NCBI RefSeq assembly: GCF_000478195.2
Contig: NZ_AUZM01000021.1
Location: 27,623 to 91,622, forward strand
Reading direction: 5' to 3'
Length of the DNA stretch: 64,000 nt
Source of the DNA: Lyngbya aestuarii BL J
GTDB lineage: Bacteria; Cyanobacteriota; Cyanobacteriia; Cyanobacteriales; Microcoleaceae
In this document: positions 45,098 through 54,265 of the stretch, one piece after another
Layout of the letters: each line of letters starts with the position of its first letter
Position numbering within the stretch: position 1 is the first letter of the stretch
Made by a program: the position numbers and the translations under genes
Notes under the pieces: generated by a model
Databases searched by the model: none
Told to the model about the DNA's origin: nothing
The model's input: the letters and a program-made list of their open reading frames with translations, nothing else

Positions 45098-47725
45098 TCA
45101 ATCTTCTTGGGCATAATAAAGGAATTGGGGGAGTCGCATGATAAAGGTCGAACCGTGACCTAACTCGCTGGTAACGGTAAGTTGTCCGCCCATGAGTTCG
45201 CAGAGTTTGCGAGTAATAGTTAAACCCAGACCTGTCCCTCCATACTTACGGGTGGTGCTTTCATCAGCTTGGGTAAAGGGATTAAATATAGTGGTAATTT
45301 GTCGGGGACTCATACCAATACCGCTATCAATGACTTGAAAAATGATATAAGTGATGGGTTTAGTATTTGCTTGAGAGGCAGAAGGGAAATCAGTAATCAG
45401 TGAATCTTTTTGGGGAGTCAAGTTGGGTAAGTCGGGCGCCGGTACCGTTGGGAGTTCAGCGGTCAGCGAGTCGCTGGTTTCTGTCCAAACTTTTAAGGTG
45501 ACTAGACCTTGTTCGGTAAATTTACAAGCATTACTCAACAAATTTAATAACGACTGTCGCACCTTGGTAATATCAGTATGAATGATATCAATCTCCTCAG
45601 CCACTTCAATTTTAAAAGTGTTTGTATTTTTTTCGGCGAGGGGGGCAATGGTGGTTTCAACTTCCCACAGTAAAGTGGCGACGGTATAAGTTTCTAGATG
45701 AAAATTCATCCGACCCGCTTCGATTTTTGAGAAGTCAAGAATATCGTTAATCAGGTCTAACAAATGATGACCTGCAACATGAATATTTTTCAAGTCTCCC
45801 ACAAACTCTTCTAACCCCATGTCTTGAGCATCTTCTCGGAGGAGTTCACTATAGCCGAGAATCGCATTGAGCGGGGTTCGCAGTTCGTGGCTCATATTCG
45901 CTAAAAATAAACTTTTGGCACGGTTGGCGGCCTCGGCAGCTTCTTTGGCGTTGCGAAGTAAAGAGGCTTGCTTACGTTCGGTAATATCGTTCCCCATCAT
46001 CAATAGACATTCGATTCCCCCTAAGTCAATTAATTCAATAGAAATCAACCAATTACGAATTTCACTCGCCTGATTGTAAACTTGAATTTCGAGATTACTC
46101 ACTTGATGATGTTGTTGGAGTACCTCTCGCAATTGTAGATGTTCCTCAGAGTTCACCCAGAGTTTGAGTTGTTGAGTTGTGGCGTTAATCACCTGGTCTT
46201 GTTTCCAACCGAGTTGACGCAGAAAACTCTGATTAACATCGAGAAAACATTCATCGGAAAACGTACAAATTCCAATCCCAATCGGACTGGCGGCGAAGGT
46301 TTTAGAAAATCGTTCTTCACTAGCCCGTAATGCTATTTCTGAGCGTTTTCGGTCGGTAATATCCTGTACCGTTCCGCTAATGCGAGTGGGTGAAATGACC
46401 GTTTGTTCGCAGACAAAACGTTGACGACCATCGGGCAAAACTAACCGATAGTCAATGGTGTAGGGATGTTGTTGGTCAAGAACTTGCTCGACAGACTGAC
46501 GAACTAAATTTTGATCTTCAGGATGAACCGACTGCAAAAACAGTTCTAAGGTCGCTGGAACAGACTGAGGTTCTAGGTTTAAGATGCGATACAGTTGATC
46601 CGACCAGTACAGATGGGAACCCCGAATCACGAGATCCCAATGACCTACTTGAGCTATGCCCTGAGCGTGAGCTAAACTGGCTTCGCTGGCTCGCAGAGCG
46701 GCTTCGGCTTGTTGACGTTCGGCGACGGTAGAGGCGAGAACCAAACCGGTAATGATCATCACCCCAATAAAGGCTTGTAGGGAAAAGATTTGGGGAATAT
46801 CGGTGCTGCGATCAATAAAGGGGCCACTGTCGCGCATTAACCCCCAAACTGCAAACGTAGCGGTTAAAAAGTGAGCAATAGCAGCACCCCGTTGACCAAA
46901 CCGCAGAGAAGCCCAAACAATCAGGGGATAGGGCAAATATTCTAGGGGATAACGAATCGAAGCGGTACGAGTACGCGAACAGAAGACAAACCAGTTCAAC
47001 GCCAGACTCAGCAGTAGCCAGCCCAGCGCTTCTAGGGAATAGAGGAGTTGTGTTGCTTGTTCGGTTAGGGTATATTCTGGGTGTTCCGGGGTGGAAGTTT
47101 GCCGATAATTTTGCCAAAGCTGACCGATTGTAGCGAGAAAAGAATGTTCTGTCGTGTCTTGTCGTTTGTATCGATCCTGAAGCCTCATTCCCCAAGTCAG
47201 AAGTAAGGGGGTGACCACTAAAATACCGATGGCGTTGGCTAACCAATAGCGAGTCCAAATTTCATCAAATTTTGTCCAGTCTGACAGAACAATTGACAAA
47301 TGAACGGTAGAGAAGCTCGAACCGATAAGGGTCGAAATTCCGGCGGCTAAAATAATCAATCCTAAAACGTCTTTGAGGCGTTGGAGTCGGCCTGAAAAGT
47401 TAATTTGTTTTAGCAGCCAAGTCCCTAAACACACTTGTAGGGTCACACTGAGACTATACAGGATGGCTGCCATTGATCCCGTTGGCGACAATAGGTTTGC
47501 TAATACGGCCCCTAAAGCAATTCCTGGCCAGTATTGACCTCCAAACAGCAACAGTGCAGCCTGAGCAATTCCGGCAGTCGGCAAAAAGATGACATCGGTT
47601 GGACTAAGGATCAGGGTTTCAATCGTCAGCTTTGCTGTTGCCAAATAAACAGCAGCAATAAGCCAGATTGTCATCAGGTACTTTCCGGCTTTACCCTTCA
47701 CAATGTTATAGAACTGAGTCTGCAT
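45098..47725 (-). CDS. MASE1-PAS-PAS sensor histidine kinase
   Basis: An 875-residue membrane sensor. The N-terminal MASE1 domain (about 18-310, eight or more helices, with VIFLPTAGIAQAALLLFGGQYWPGIALG near its start) is an integral membrane sensory module. Two PAS/PAC units follow (about 350-465 with FLQSVHPEDQ, and 470-590). The HisKA domain has MSHELRTPLNAILGYSELLRE. The HATPase_c shows LLSNACKFTEQG, DSGIGMSPRQ and YGGTGLGLTI; an insert of about 40 residues lies before the G1 box. No receiver domain is attached and no response regulator gene is near, so its partner is unknown. Confidence 0.92.
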   Translation of the reverse strand: MQTQFYNIVKGKAGKYLMTIWLIAAVYLATAKLTIETLILSPTDVIFLPTAGIAQAALLLFGGQYWPGIALGAVLANLLSPTGSMAAILYSLSVTLQVCLGTWLLKQINFSGRLQRLKDVLGLIILAAGISTLIGSSFSTVHLSIVLSDWTKFDEIWTRYWLANAIGILVVTPLLLTWGMRLQDRYKRQDTTEHSFLATIGQLWQNYRQTSTPEHPEYTLTEQATQLLYSLEALGWLLLSLALNWFVFCSRTRTASIRYPLEYLPYPLIVWASLRFGQRGAAIAHFLTATFAVWGLMRDSGPFIDRSTDIPQIFSLQAFIGVMIITGLVLASTVAERQQAEAALRASEASLAHAQGIAQVGHWDLVIRGSHLYWSDQLYRILNLEPQSVPATLELFLQSVHPEDQNLVRQSVEQVLDQQHPYTIDYRLVLPDGRQRFVCEQTVISPTRISGTVQDITDRKRSEIALRASEERFSKTFAASPIGIGICTFSDECFLDVNQSFLRQLGWKQDQVINATTQQLKLWVNSEEHLQLREVLQQHHQVSNLEIQVYNQASEIRNWLISIELIDLGGIECLLMMGNDITERKQASLLRNAKEAAEAANRAKSLFLANMSHELRTPLNAILGYSELLREDAQDMGLEEFVGDLKNIHVAGHHLLDLINDILDFSKIEAGRMNFHLETYTVATLLWEVETTIAPLAEKNTNTFKIEVAEEIDIIHTDITKVRQSLLNLLSNACKFTEQGLVTLKVWTETSDSLTAELPTVPAPDLPNLTPQKDSLITDFPSASQANTKPITYIIFQVIDSGIGMSPRQITTIFNPFTQADESTTRKYGGTGLGLTITRKLCELMGGQLTVTSELGHGSTFIMRLPQFLYYAQED

Positions 47726-48280
47726 TTGAATGGTTTAGTGTTCGGGGTTTTATTTTCCCCTAGTTTCTAGGTTAATCTGTTGAAGTCTTAGGTGTTCAGG
47801 ATTTTAAGAAATCGGTGAAGTTGCCAAGGCTATGCGGGAGTCTCCACCGATGAACTTAATGGAGTTGTTAAGTTCGCAGGGATCAGCACCTTCGGGTAAT
47901 AAATCAGGGATGGATCAATTGACTTGGGGCTGGAGTTCTGTCCGAGTAATTCAAATAAATTCCAAGCGCGGCTAGTGAATTGATCATCCGTTATCGGACT
48001 CTCACGCTTTGCACCCTTGAGTTCTTTTTATTTTTGGCAACTCCTGGAGTTATACGAACAGACTCCAACAGACCTCCCAGGTTTATTCTAATTGATTTTA
48101 ACTATTGTTCTCGCTCTCTGGTTCGCTTGATGAATTAAGTTGTAACCTTTTCCTCCATACTGTTTAGAATTGTATCAAATCTATGTCGGGTTGAAGCTTT
48201 AGCTTTTAAGATTGGAACTTTAAAAGAGTATCTCTAGATTAAGTTGACAATTTTGACTCAATTTTTAATTCACAATTCTT
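47726..48280. other. Spacer before the glycan-like cluster
   Basis: 555 bases with no gene. A perfect AACTCC-T-GGAGTT palindrome occurs near 48041-48053. Base composition becomes visibly more AT-rich from here into the next region. Confidence 0.4.
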
Positions 48281-49825
48281 CTAATTTTGTAGCCTTTCGG
48301 GTAAGGGTTTATAGACTTTGTAGCGTTGGTCATCGTAAATCAGACTCCAACCCGCACAAGGATTAATGTCACCGAGTTCGGTAATCACATGATTGATCGG
48401 ATAGGCAATGACTGCTTCTTCTAAGGCTTGACATCGGGTTTCTCGAAAATCAGGAGAATAAAATTTTTGTGCCATCATAAGTCGATTATGCCATTCAATC
48501 ACCTCAGTGTCTTTATAAGGATGAGATTTATAATTAGCTAAAATTGGCACTCCTGTATAGAGTCTAAATTCGATAAAGTTTCCGGAAGTATGAGGCACTA
48601 AATATAAATCTTCGGGTTGTCGATTTGACTTGACAAAATCCATCAAATTTGCATAATCTGGACGATTTTGTAACTCTCGGACTTGTTCTTCTGCTCCTAC
48701 AAAAGCATAAATTGAGAGAATGATTAAGCTGATAAAAATAATGGATTTGTCTTGTTTGTTTAAAGTCTGGGGGAATTTATTAAAAATATAGCGAAGAAAG
48801 ACAGCTATAATCAGACAACTTGATAACGGTACTAAAAAGGCAGAAACTCGCCACGGCGTAATAAATCCCAAACTGTTATTTTTGATAAAAATTTGTAAGC
48901 AGGTAGCAAAACTAGCAACGATAAACGGCACTCCTAAAATTAAAAATATGTCTGTTTTACGGACAAGATAAATAGCGACAACAATCACTAAAATTTGTAC
49001 AAATGCAATGTGATCAAACCACGCAGTCGGAAAGGAATGATGGGGAATACGATTAACAATTAAGCTTTTGGCGAGTTCGGCAGTTTCTGGAGTTGTGGGT
49101 TGAAAGACAAAAAACATATAAAGAGTAACAGGTAAAACCAAGAGAAATGATAACCCACCGACAAAGAAGATCTGTTTAAAGCGTTCTCCTTTTTTATACA
49201 AAATAATCAGATAAGATAACGTTATTAAAGCTGCACTGGGAAGATAAGCCGGATGAACAGTCGCCGCTCCCGCTAAAGCCAATACTGATAAAAATCTTTG
49301 TTTTCTTAAAAATAAATAGATCGATAAAATAATCAGAACACCAAAATTACTGGTTTGAAAGTAATCTCCTAATAAGTATTGTTCTGCAACGCCGTAATGG
49401 AGATAGATATGAGTTTTAAAATCAAATATTCTGATTTTTAGACAATGTAATGTTACAATAAAAACTAAATAAATAATCTTTTTAACTTGACGATCAAACT
49501 GAAAAATAATTTCAGCAATTCCTATTAAACTATAAACATAAACTCCAAATAAAATAATATAGTATAGGTAAAAAAAGTAAGGATGTAAAAAAGCTGAACT
49601 AAACCAGACTAAAGCGGTAAATACAGGTAAAGGATCTAAGGTATTGGCTAACCAGTCTTGCTCGAGATATCCAATTCCGGCTTGTGCCATTCCTTGTAAA
49701 AATTTAGTGTTTTGATTAGAAGTATAAAGGGGTTCTTGAACATAAGCAATGCCGAGGGTAATACCCAAAATCAAGATGTCTAAGCTGACAGATAACCCCG
49801 ACTTTAAAGATTTTAATTGAATCAC
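48281..49825 (-). CDS. Multipass membrane protein, GT-C-like (hypothetical)
   Basis: A 514-residue protein with about ten to twelve hydrophobic helices and a C-terminal soluble domain of about 120 residues starting after VGAEEQVRELQNRPDY. It has the overall shape of GT-C fold glycosyltransferases that use polyprenyl-phosphate sugars, but no clear D-D or D-E motif in the first loop; Q-D-W near residue 56-57 is the closest. The soluble tail has a DLYLVPHTSGNFIEFRLYTG stretch typical of the uncharacterised cyanobacterial family. It is the last gene of a three-gene operon (17-base gap to the gene upstream). The function is unknown. Confidence 0.72.
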   Translation of the reverse strand: MIQLKSLKSGLSVSLDILILGITLGIAYVQEPLYTSNQNTKFLQGMAQAGIGYLEQDWLANTLDPLPVFTALVWFSSAFLHPYFFYLYYIILFGVYVYSLIGIAEIIFQFDRQVKKIIYLVFIVTLHCLKIRIFDFKTHIYLHYGVAEQYLLGDYFQTSNFGVLIILSIYLFLRKQRFLSVLALAGAATVHPAYLPSAALITLSYLIILYKKGERFKQIFFVGGLSFLLVLPVTLYMFFVFQPTTPETAELAKSLIVNRIPHHSFPTAWFDHIAFVQILVIVVAIYLVRKTDIFLILGVPFIVASFATCLQIFIKNNSLGFITPWRVSAFLVPLSSCLIIAVFLRYIFNKFPQTLNKQDKSIIFISLIILSIYAFVGAEEQVRELQNRPDYANLMDFVKSNRQPEDLYLVPHTSGNFIEFRLYTGVPILANYKSHPYKDTEVIEWHNRLMMAQKFYSPDFRETRCQALEEAVIAYPINHVITELGDINPCAGWSLIYDDQRYKVYKPLPERLQN

Positions 49826-49841
49826 TTTTAAACTTTTCCTT

Positions 49842-51593
49842 CTAAAATTTAACTAAACACTCTGCTTCTAAAATGATTATCTTTTGAGTTTGTAAACGCG
49901 AACATTGGGAAACTGTTTGTAAAATCGCGGGATTTTTTCCATTGTTAATATCCGCGATAATATCTTTGCTTAAAGAATGATACCATTGTCTCAGCCAACG
50001 ATTTTCGAGCATATATTCAGGAGTAAAAGCGGTTTGATCTAAAATGATAAAATCAAATCGGTGAGTTTGAATTAAAGTTTGCAGTACATTCAGATTAGAG
50101 CTATACTGAGCTTTGATCAATTCAGTCGCTCGTTGTTGGATTTGATCATAATATCCTAAATGATAGGGAATTGCATATTCCCAGGCTACCCAAACAGAAC
50201 GTTGAGAAAAGCTAGGAATATTATTCACAACCTCAGAAATAGAAGCAATGAGAGTGTCTTTAGGCTGTTGGGAAAAAAAGTGATAAATTTCGGGTTCTTT
50301 TGCCATCACATAACTCGTTTTTGGAAACTTTCCCCAGAAACAAGATCCTAAAATAATTCCTAGTCCCAAAAATAGAGTTAAGCTTAAAGCTATTATTTTT
50401 TTCCAGTTTTGACGGCGAGATAGACTCGCCAATGTTAAGATTTTATCTAAGAGAATACATAAAGTTATTCCAGCGGCTAACGCTAAACAAATGCGAAAAG
50501 TATAACTGGTGTAACGACTGGGAAGATGAAGTTTAAATAACATTAAATGAGCGGCGATAAACCAACTCGTTGAGGAGATTAAAATTAGAGATAAAATTTT
50601 GATATTCGGTGTTATTTTTGAAACGAGAGGAAATTTATTTTGATGAACAAATAGTAACGGTAGCCCGAAACCTGTTATAATTAAAGTTGGTCTAAATAAA
50701 TATTTTGGAAGTAAACCACTCCGTTGACCCGTGACCCAAAAATCCCAGAGATTATCTTGAAAAAATGCACTATTTCCTGCGCCTCCAAACTCAGACATTG
50801 CTTTGGCTTCCGCGACTGTAATCACAGGTGAAAATTCACTGGAACTCATTGCATAATATAAAATGACAATAGAAGCAACTCCGAGTCCAATCAGACTCAC
50901 CCAACGAGTTTTTAGATCCGAAGTTAAACCCACTGAATGTTTATTCCAATCAAACAGTTGTAAGACTAATACTCCTGTACTGATTAACACCGCTTGCGGA
51001 TAAAACAATCCTATTAAGGCAATAAAAATAGCACTTTCTAAAATTGATTTTCGCAATAAAAAATAGATAAATCCTAAAAACAAAGGATAAACAAATGCTC
51101 TCGGTGTAGCAGAGACTAAGCCATCATTTAACCAGAGTTGTTGATTGAGTAAAGTCGATGAAATAAACCCAGCGAGAGGAATGGGTAAAAGTTCTAAAGT
51201 TATTCTAAAACAATAAAATGTTGTGACCAGATCTAATCCCCAAGGAATAATTTTACTCCAAAAAATAGGACTGATTCCCAAACGAGTTAATATCCAATAT
51301 AGACTTTGATAACCTCCGGGTGCAACCGATTGAAAATAATCAGCAATTAAATCATTTGGAAACAACTCAGCATCTAGAAATCTCTGCATCCAAAAAATAT
51401 GTTGTCTCGCATCATCTTGAATAACATATTCACCACTAAAGGCTTCTTGGACTGCTAATAAACTATAAATCGTGGCAAAAGTCAAGCTTAAACTCAACCA
51501 AAATTTTGTCGATGAACTCCTGCTATTTGCAGAACAACGAATTAATAAACTGTGTAGATGCAAAATGGGTCTTTTCAAGGTCGTTAAAATCAT
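49842..51593 (-). CDS. GT-C-like membrane protein, paralogue of the 52503-54260 gene
   Basis: A 583-residue multipass protein. After the first helix it has a conserved loop GEYVIQDDARQHIFWMQRF with an Asp pair at 60-61, the place where GT-C glycosyltransferases carry their catalytic acids. About ten further helices and a C-terminal soluble part (about 440-583) with FSQQPKDTLIASISE, PSFSQRSVWVAWEYAIPYHLGY and a late FDFIILDQTAF follow. The divergently placed gene at 52503 is a clear paralogue. It overlaps the methyltransferase gene upstream by four bases (ATGA), so it is translationally coupled to it. The substrate is unknown; transfer of a sugar from a lipid carrier is inferred. Confidence 0.75.
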   Translation of the reverse strand: MILTTLKRPILHLHSLLIRCSANSRSSSTKFWLSLSLTFATIYSLLAVQEAFSGEYVIQDDARQHIFWMQRFLDAELFPNDLIADYFQSVAPGGYQSLYWILTRLGISPIFWSKIIPWGLDLVTTFYCFRITLELLPIPLAGFISSTLLNQQLWLNDGLVSATPRAFVYPLFLGFIYFLLRKSILESAIFIALIGLFYPQAVLISTGVLVLQLFDWNKHSVGLTSDLKTRWVSLIGLGVASIVILYYAMSSSEFSPVITVAEAKAMSEFGGAGNSAFFQDNLWDFWVTGQRSGLLPKYLFRPTLIITGFGLPLLFVHQNKFPLVSKITPNIKILSLILISSTSWFIAAHLMLFKLHLPSRYTSYTFRICLALAAGITLCILLDKILTLASLSRRQNWKKIIALSLTLFLGLGIILGSCFWGKFPKTSYVMAKEPEIYHFFSQQPKDTLIASISEVVNNIPSFSQRSVWVAWEYAIPYHLGYYDQIQQRATELIKAQYSSNLNVLQTLIQTHRFDFIILDQTAFTPEYMLENRWLRQWYHSLSKDIIADINNGKNPAILQTVSQCSRLQTQKIIILEAECLVKF

Positions 51594-52378
51594 CTCGGTT
51601 TGATTTCAGCGAGATAAACATCAGTGCGATATTCAATATAAACCAATTCTTGCTCATCTTTCCATTTGTGGTATAATTCTTGCACGTTCGTTAAAATCGC
51701 ATCTGCTTCTGCGCCTTGAGTCGGAATATAAGATGCACTGTGAGTTCGACCAATTAATCCTGTTAAATCTAAAGCCTGACGATGAGTAAACATCTGATGG
51801 CGCTGATTTTGAAAGTCTAAACTTTCTAACAGTGAAGTAATCGGTCGGCGACGTTTTTGATGAATGACTGAATTGTATTGAGAAGCTTGTTTGAAAATCA
51901 GACTATATTCTTGGGTAAATTGATCTTGTCGATAGCGATGATTCCAGACAATTGCTACTCGTCCACCCGGTTTTAAAATCCGACAAAATTCTCGGAGTGT
52001 GGGTTCAGGATTAAACCAATGAAATGCTTGAAAAGCAGTCACTAAATCAACAGATTGAGTCGCTAAATGAGTTGCTTCTGCTGTCCCTTCTCGCCACTCA
52101 ATTTGGGGATGAGGAGTCGCCATTTGTCTCATTGCCTGATTGGGTTCAATCGCTAAAACTTGAACACCTCTATCGGCTAATAAACGTGCAGAAATTCCTG
52201 TCCCGGCGCCAATATCTGCTCCAATAATAGCGCTATTATGACCTAATCCCTCTATAATCTTTTCAATCGCTTTTGGAGGGTAACTGGGTCTATACTGAGC
52301 ATATTCTTTGGCTCTGGGAGAAAACCGAGTTACAGGGTTCTTCGTGTAGAGGGGTAAACTTGACTTTATTTCAGTCAT
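51590..52378 (-). CDS. Class I SAM-dependent methyltransferase
   Basis: A 262-residue methyltransferase. Motif I is GADIGAGTGISARLLADRG (about residues 52-70), followed by VLAIEPNQAMRQMA (motif with acidic ribose-binding Glu), VDLVTAFQAFHWF and the LKPGGRVAIVWNHRY block of Methyltransf_11 type. It starts the three-gene minus-strand operon with the two GT-C-like genes and overlaps the next gene by ATGA. It may methylate a sugar or lipid made by the cluster, or be a general small-molecule enzyme. The substrate is unknown. Confidence 0.9.
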   Translation of the reverse strand: MTEIKSSLPLYTKNPVTRFSPRAKEYAQYRPSYPPKAIEKIIEGLGHNSAIIGADIGAGTGISARLLADRGVQVLAIEPNQAMRQMATPHPQIEWREGTAEATHLATQSVDLVTAFQAFHWFNPEPTLREFCRILKPGGRVAIVWNHRYRQDQFTQEYSLIFKQASQYNSVIHQKRRRPITSLLESLDFQNQRHQMFTHRQALDLTGLIGRTHSASYIPTQGAEADAILTNVQELYHKWKDEQELVYIEYRTDVYLAEIKPR

Positions 52379-52502
52379 AACTTTACTTGAGACTAATATC
52401 TTTGTTTCTCATCGTAGCGTCTATTGTGCCAATTTGTTAGAGGAACAAGACGAAAAAAATTATGATCATCTCACCGATAGAATTACTTTAAACTAAGGTG
52501 CT

Positions 52503-54260
52503 ATGTTTATTCAAAACTTCCGTCAATTTCTCACAACTCCCCAACAAAGTCTATCCCATTGGCGAATTCTATTTTGGTTGAGTCTAAGTCTCACATTTAG
52601 TATTATTTATAGTATTTTGGTTTTACAGCAAGCTTTTGATGGAGAATATGTTGTTCAGGATGATGCTCGTAAGCATATTTTTTGGATGCGTCGTTTTTTA
52701 GATCCAGAACTATTTCCCAATGATTTAATTGCTAATTTTTTTGCATCGGTTGAACCTTTTGGACTCACTACAGTTTATCGTTTTTTTATCAGTTTTAACC
52801 TTGATCCAATGGTAATTAATAAATGTTTACCACTGGTTTTAGGGGTAATAATGACAGGCTATTGTTTTGGAATTTGTTTACAGCTTTTTCCCATTCCGAT
52901 GGCTGCATTTATCACCTCACTTTTATTGAATCAAAGTATCTGGATGAAAGATATCTTTGTTGCGGCGATCGCTTCTTCTTTTTCTTATCCTTTATTTTTG
53001 GGTTTTCTCTACTATTTTCTGAAAAAATCAGTTATTCCCTGTTTAATTGTTTTGATTTTAGAAGGATTATTTTATCCTCCTACTGTACTCGTTTCCGCCG
53101 GGATTTTATTGATTAATTTATTTCAAATTAAAGATAAAAAAATCTGTTTCATTTCTGATCAAAAACAGATCAAATTCTATGTCACTGGATTAGTTATTGC
53201 TAGTTTAATGCTTGTTTATTATTTAATCAGTTCCTCGGAATATGGGCCAATTATTAACGTTGCAGAAGCCAAAACTTTACCCGAATTTCAAGAAAATGGA
53301 CGGGGAAATTTTTTCAGCGATGATGGAATTGAATATTGGTTATTAGGAATTCGTAGCGGTATGATTCCCCGAGAGTTATTTTCACCGATTACGCTGTGTT
53401 TGGGCTTATTTTTACCGATATTAGCAAGGTTTCCCCGTCAATTTACTCTAGTTAAGCAGATTAAAAACTCAGCTTTTTTTATACAACTTTTGTTCGTTTC
53501 TTTAAGTTTATTTTTTCTGGCTCATCTTTTCCTATTTTATTTGTTTTTACCCAATCGATATACTAGCCATAGTTTTTATCTTTTAATCGCAGTGTCTACC
53601 GGAATTACCTTAACTGTGATTATAGATGCTTTGCTGAGATGGGTAGAACAACCTTCAATTTATCAACCTAAAAATATTAAGATATTTCAGAATTTATTGG
53701 CTTTAGGAGTCACAACCATCATAGCCATTGTGGTGATTTTTTATCCGAGTTTTCTGGAAACATTTACCTCTCCCAGTTATAAAGAACCTCGGGAAGCCAC
53801 TCTCTATGACTTTCTCTCTCAACAACCCAAAGATACCTTGATTGCTTCTCTCTCCCCAGAAGCCGATAATATTCCCTCTTTTGCTCAACGTTCTGTGTTA
53901 ATTGCTTGGGAATATTCAATTCCTTATCAAGTCGGTTATCATCGTCAAATTCGTCAAAGAGCAATGGATCTAATTGAGGCTCAATACAGTCAAGATTTAC
54001 AAGTTTTACGGAATTTTATTCAAACTTATAATGTAGATTTAATCTTGTTGGATGGTAATGCTTTTATTCCGTACTATTTAACCAATAATAATTGGTTTAG
54101 ACAGTGGAAATTTAAAGCAGAGGAAGTTAAACCGACGCTCAAACCAGATACTCCCCCCGCAGTGATTACAACGTTAATTGATCTCTGTTCAGTATACCAA
54201 ACAGATACTTTTATTGTTGTAGATGCCAACTGTATTCTCGAACTCCCTCAAACTCAATAA
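52503..54260 (+). CDS. GT-C-like membrane protein, second paralogue
   Basis: A 585-residue multipass protein similar along its whole length to the one at 49842: FWLSLSLTF, then GEYVVQDDARKHIFWMRRF with the Asp pair at 53-54, RFLDPELFPNDLIA, and the C-terminal SQQPKDTLIASLS, SFAQRSVLIAWEYSIPYQVGY and DLILLDGNAFI blocks. Conservation of exactly these blocks between two diverged copies suggests that they form the active site and the soluble tail's binding face. It runs opposite to its sister from a shared 124-base spacer, and is tail-to-tail with the GT4 gene (5 bases apart). Confidence 0.75.
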   Translation: MFIQNFRQFLTTPQQSLSHWRILFWLSLSLTFSIIYSILVLQQAFDGEYVVQDDARKHIFWMRRFLDPELFPNDLIANFFASVEPFGLTTVYRFFISFNLDPMVINKCLPLVLGVIMTGYCFGICLQLFPIPMAAFITSLLLNQSIWMKDIFVAAIASSFSYPLFLGFLYYFLKKSVIPCLIVLILEGLFYPPTVLVSAGILLINLFQIKDKKICFISDQKQIKFYVTGLVIASLMLVYYLISSSEYGPIINVAEAKTLPEFQENGRGNFFSDDGIEYWLLGIRSGMIPRELFSPITLCLGLFLPILARFPRQFTLVKQIKNSAFFIQLLFVSLSLFFLAHLFLFYLFLPNRYTSHSFYLLIAVSTGITLTVIIDALLRWVEQPSIYQPKNIKIFQNLLALGVTTIIAIVVIFYPSFLETFTSPSYKEPREATLYDFLSQQPKDTLIASLSPEADNIPSFAQRSVLIAWEYSIPYQVGYHRQIRQRAMDLIEAQYSQDLQVLRNFIQTYNVDLILLDGNAFIPYYLTNNNWFRQWKFKAEEVKPTLKPDTPPAVITTLIDLCSVYQTDTFIVVDANCILELPQTQ

Positions 54261-54265
54261 GTTTA

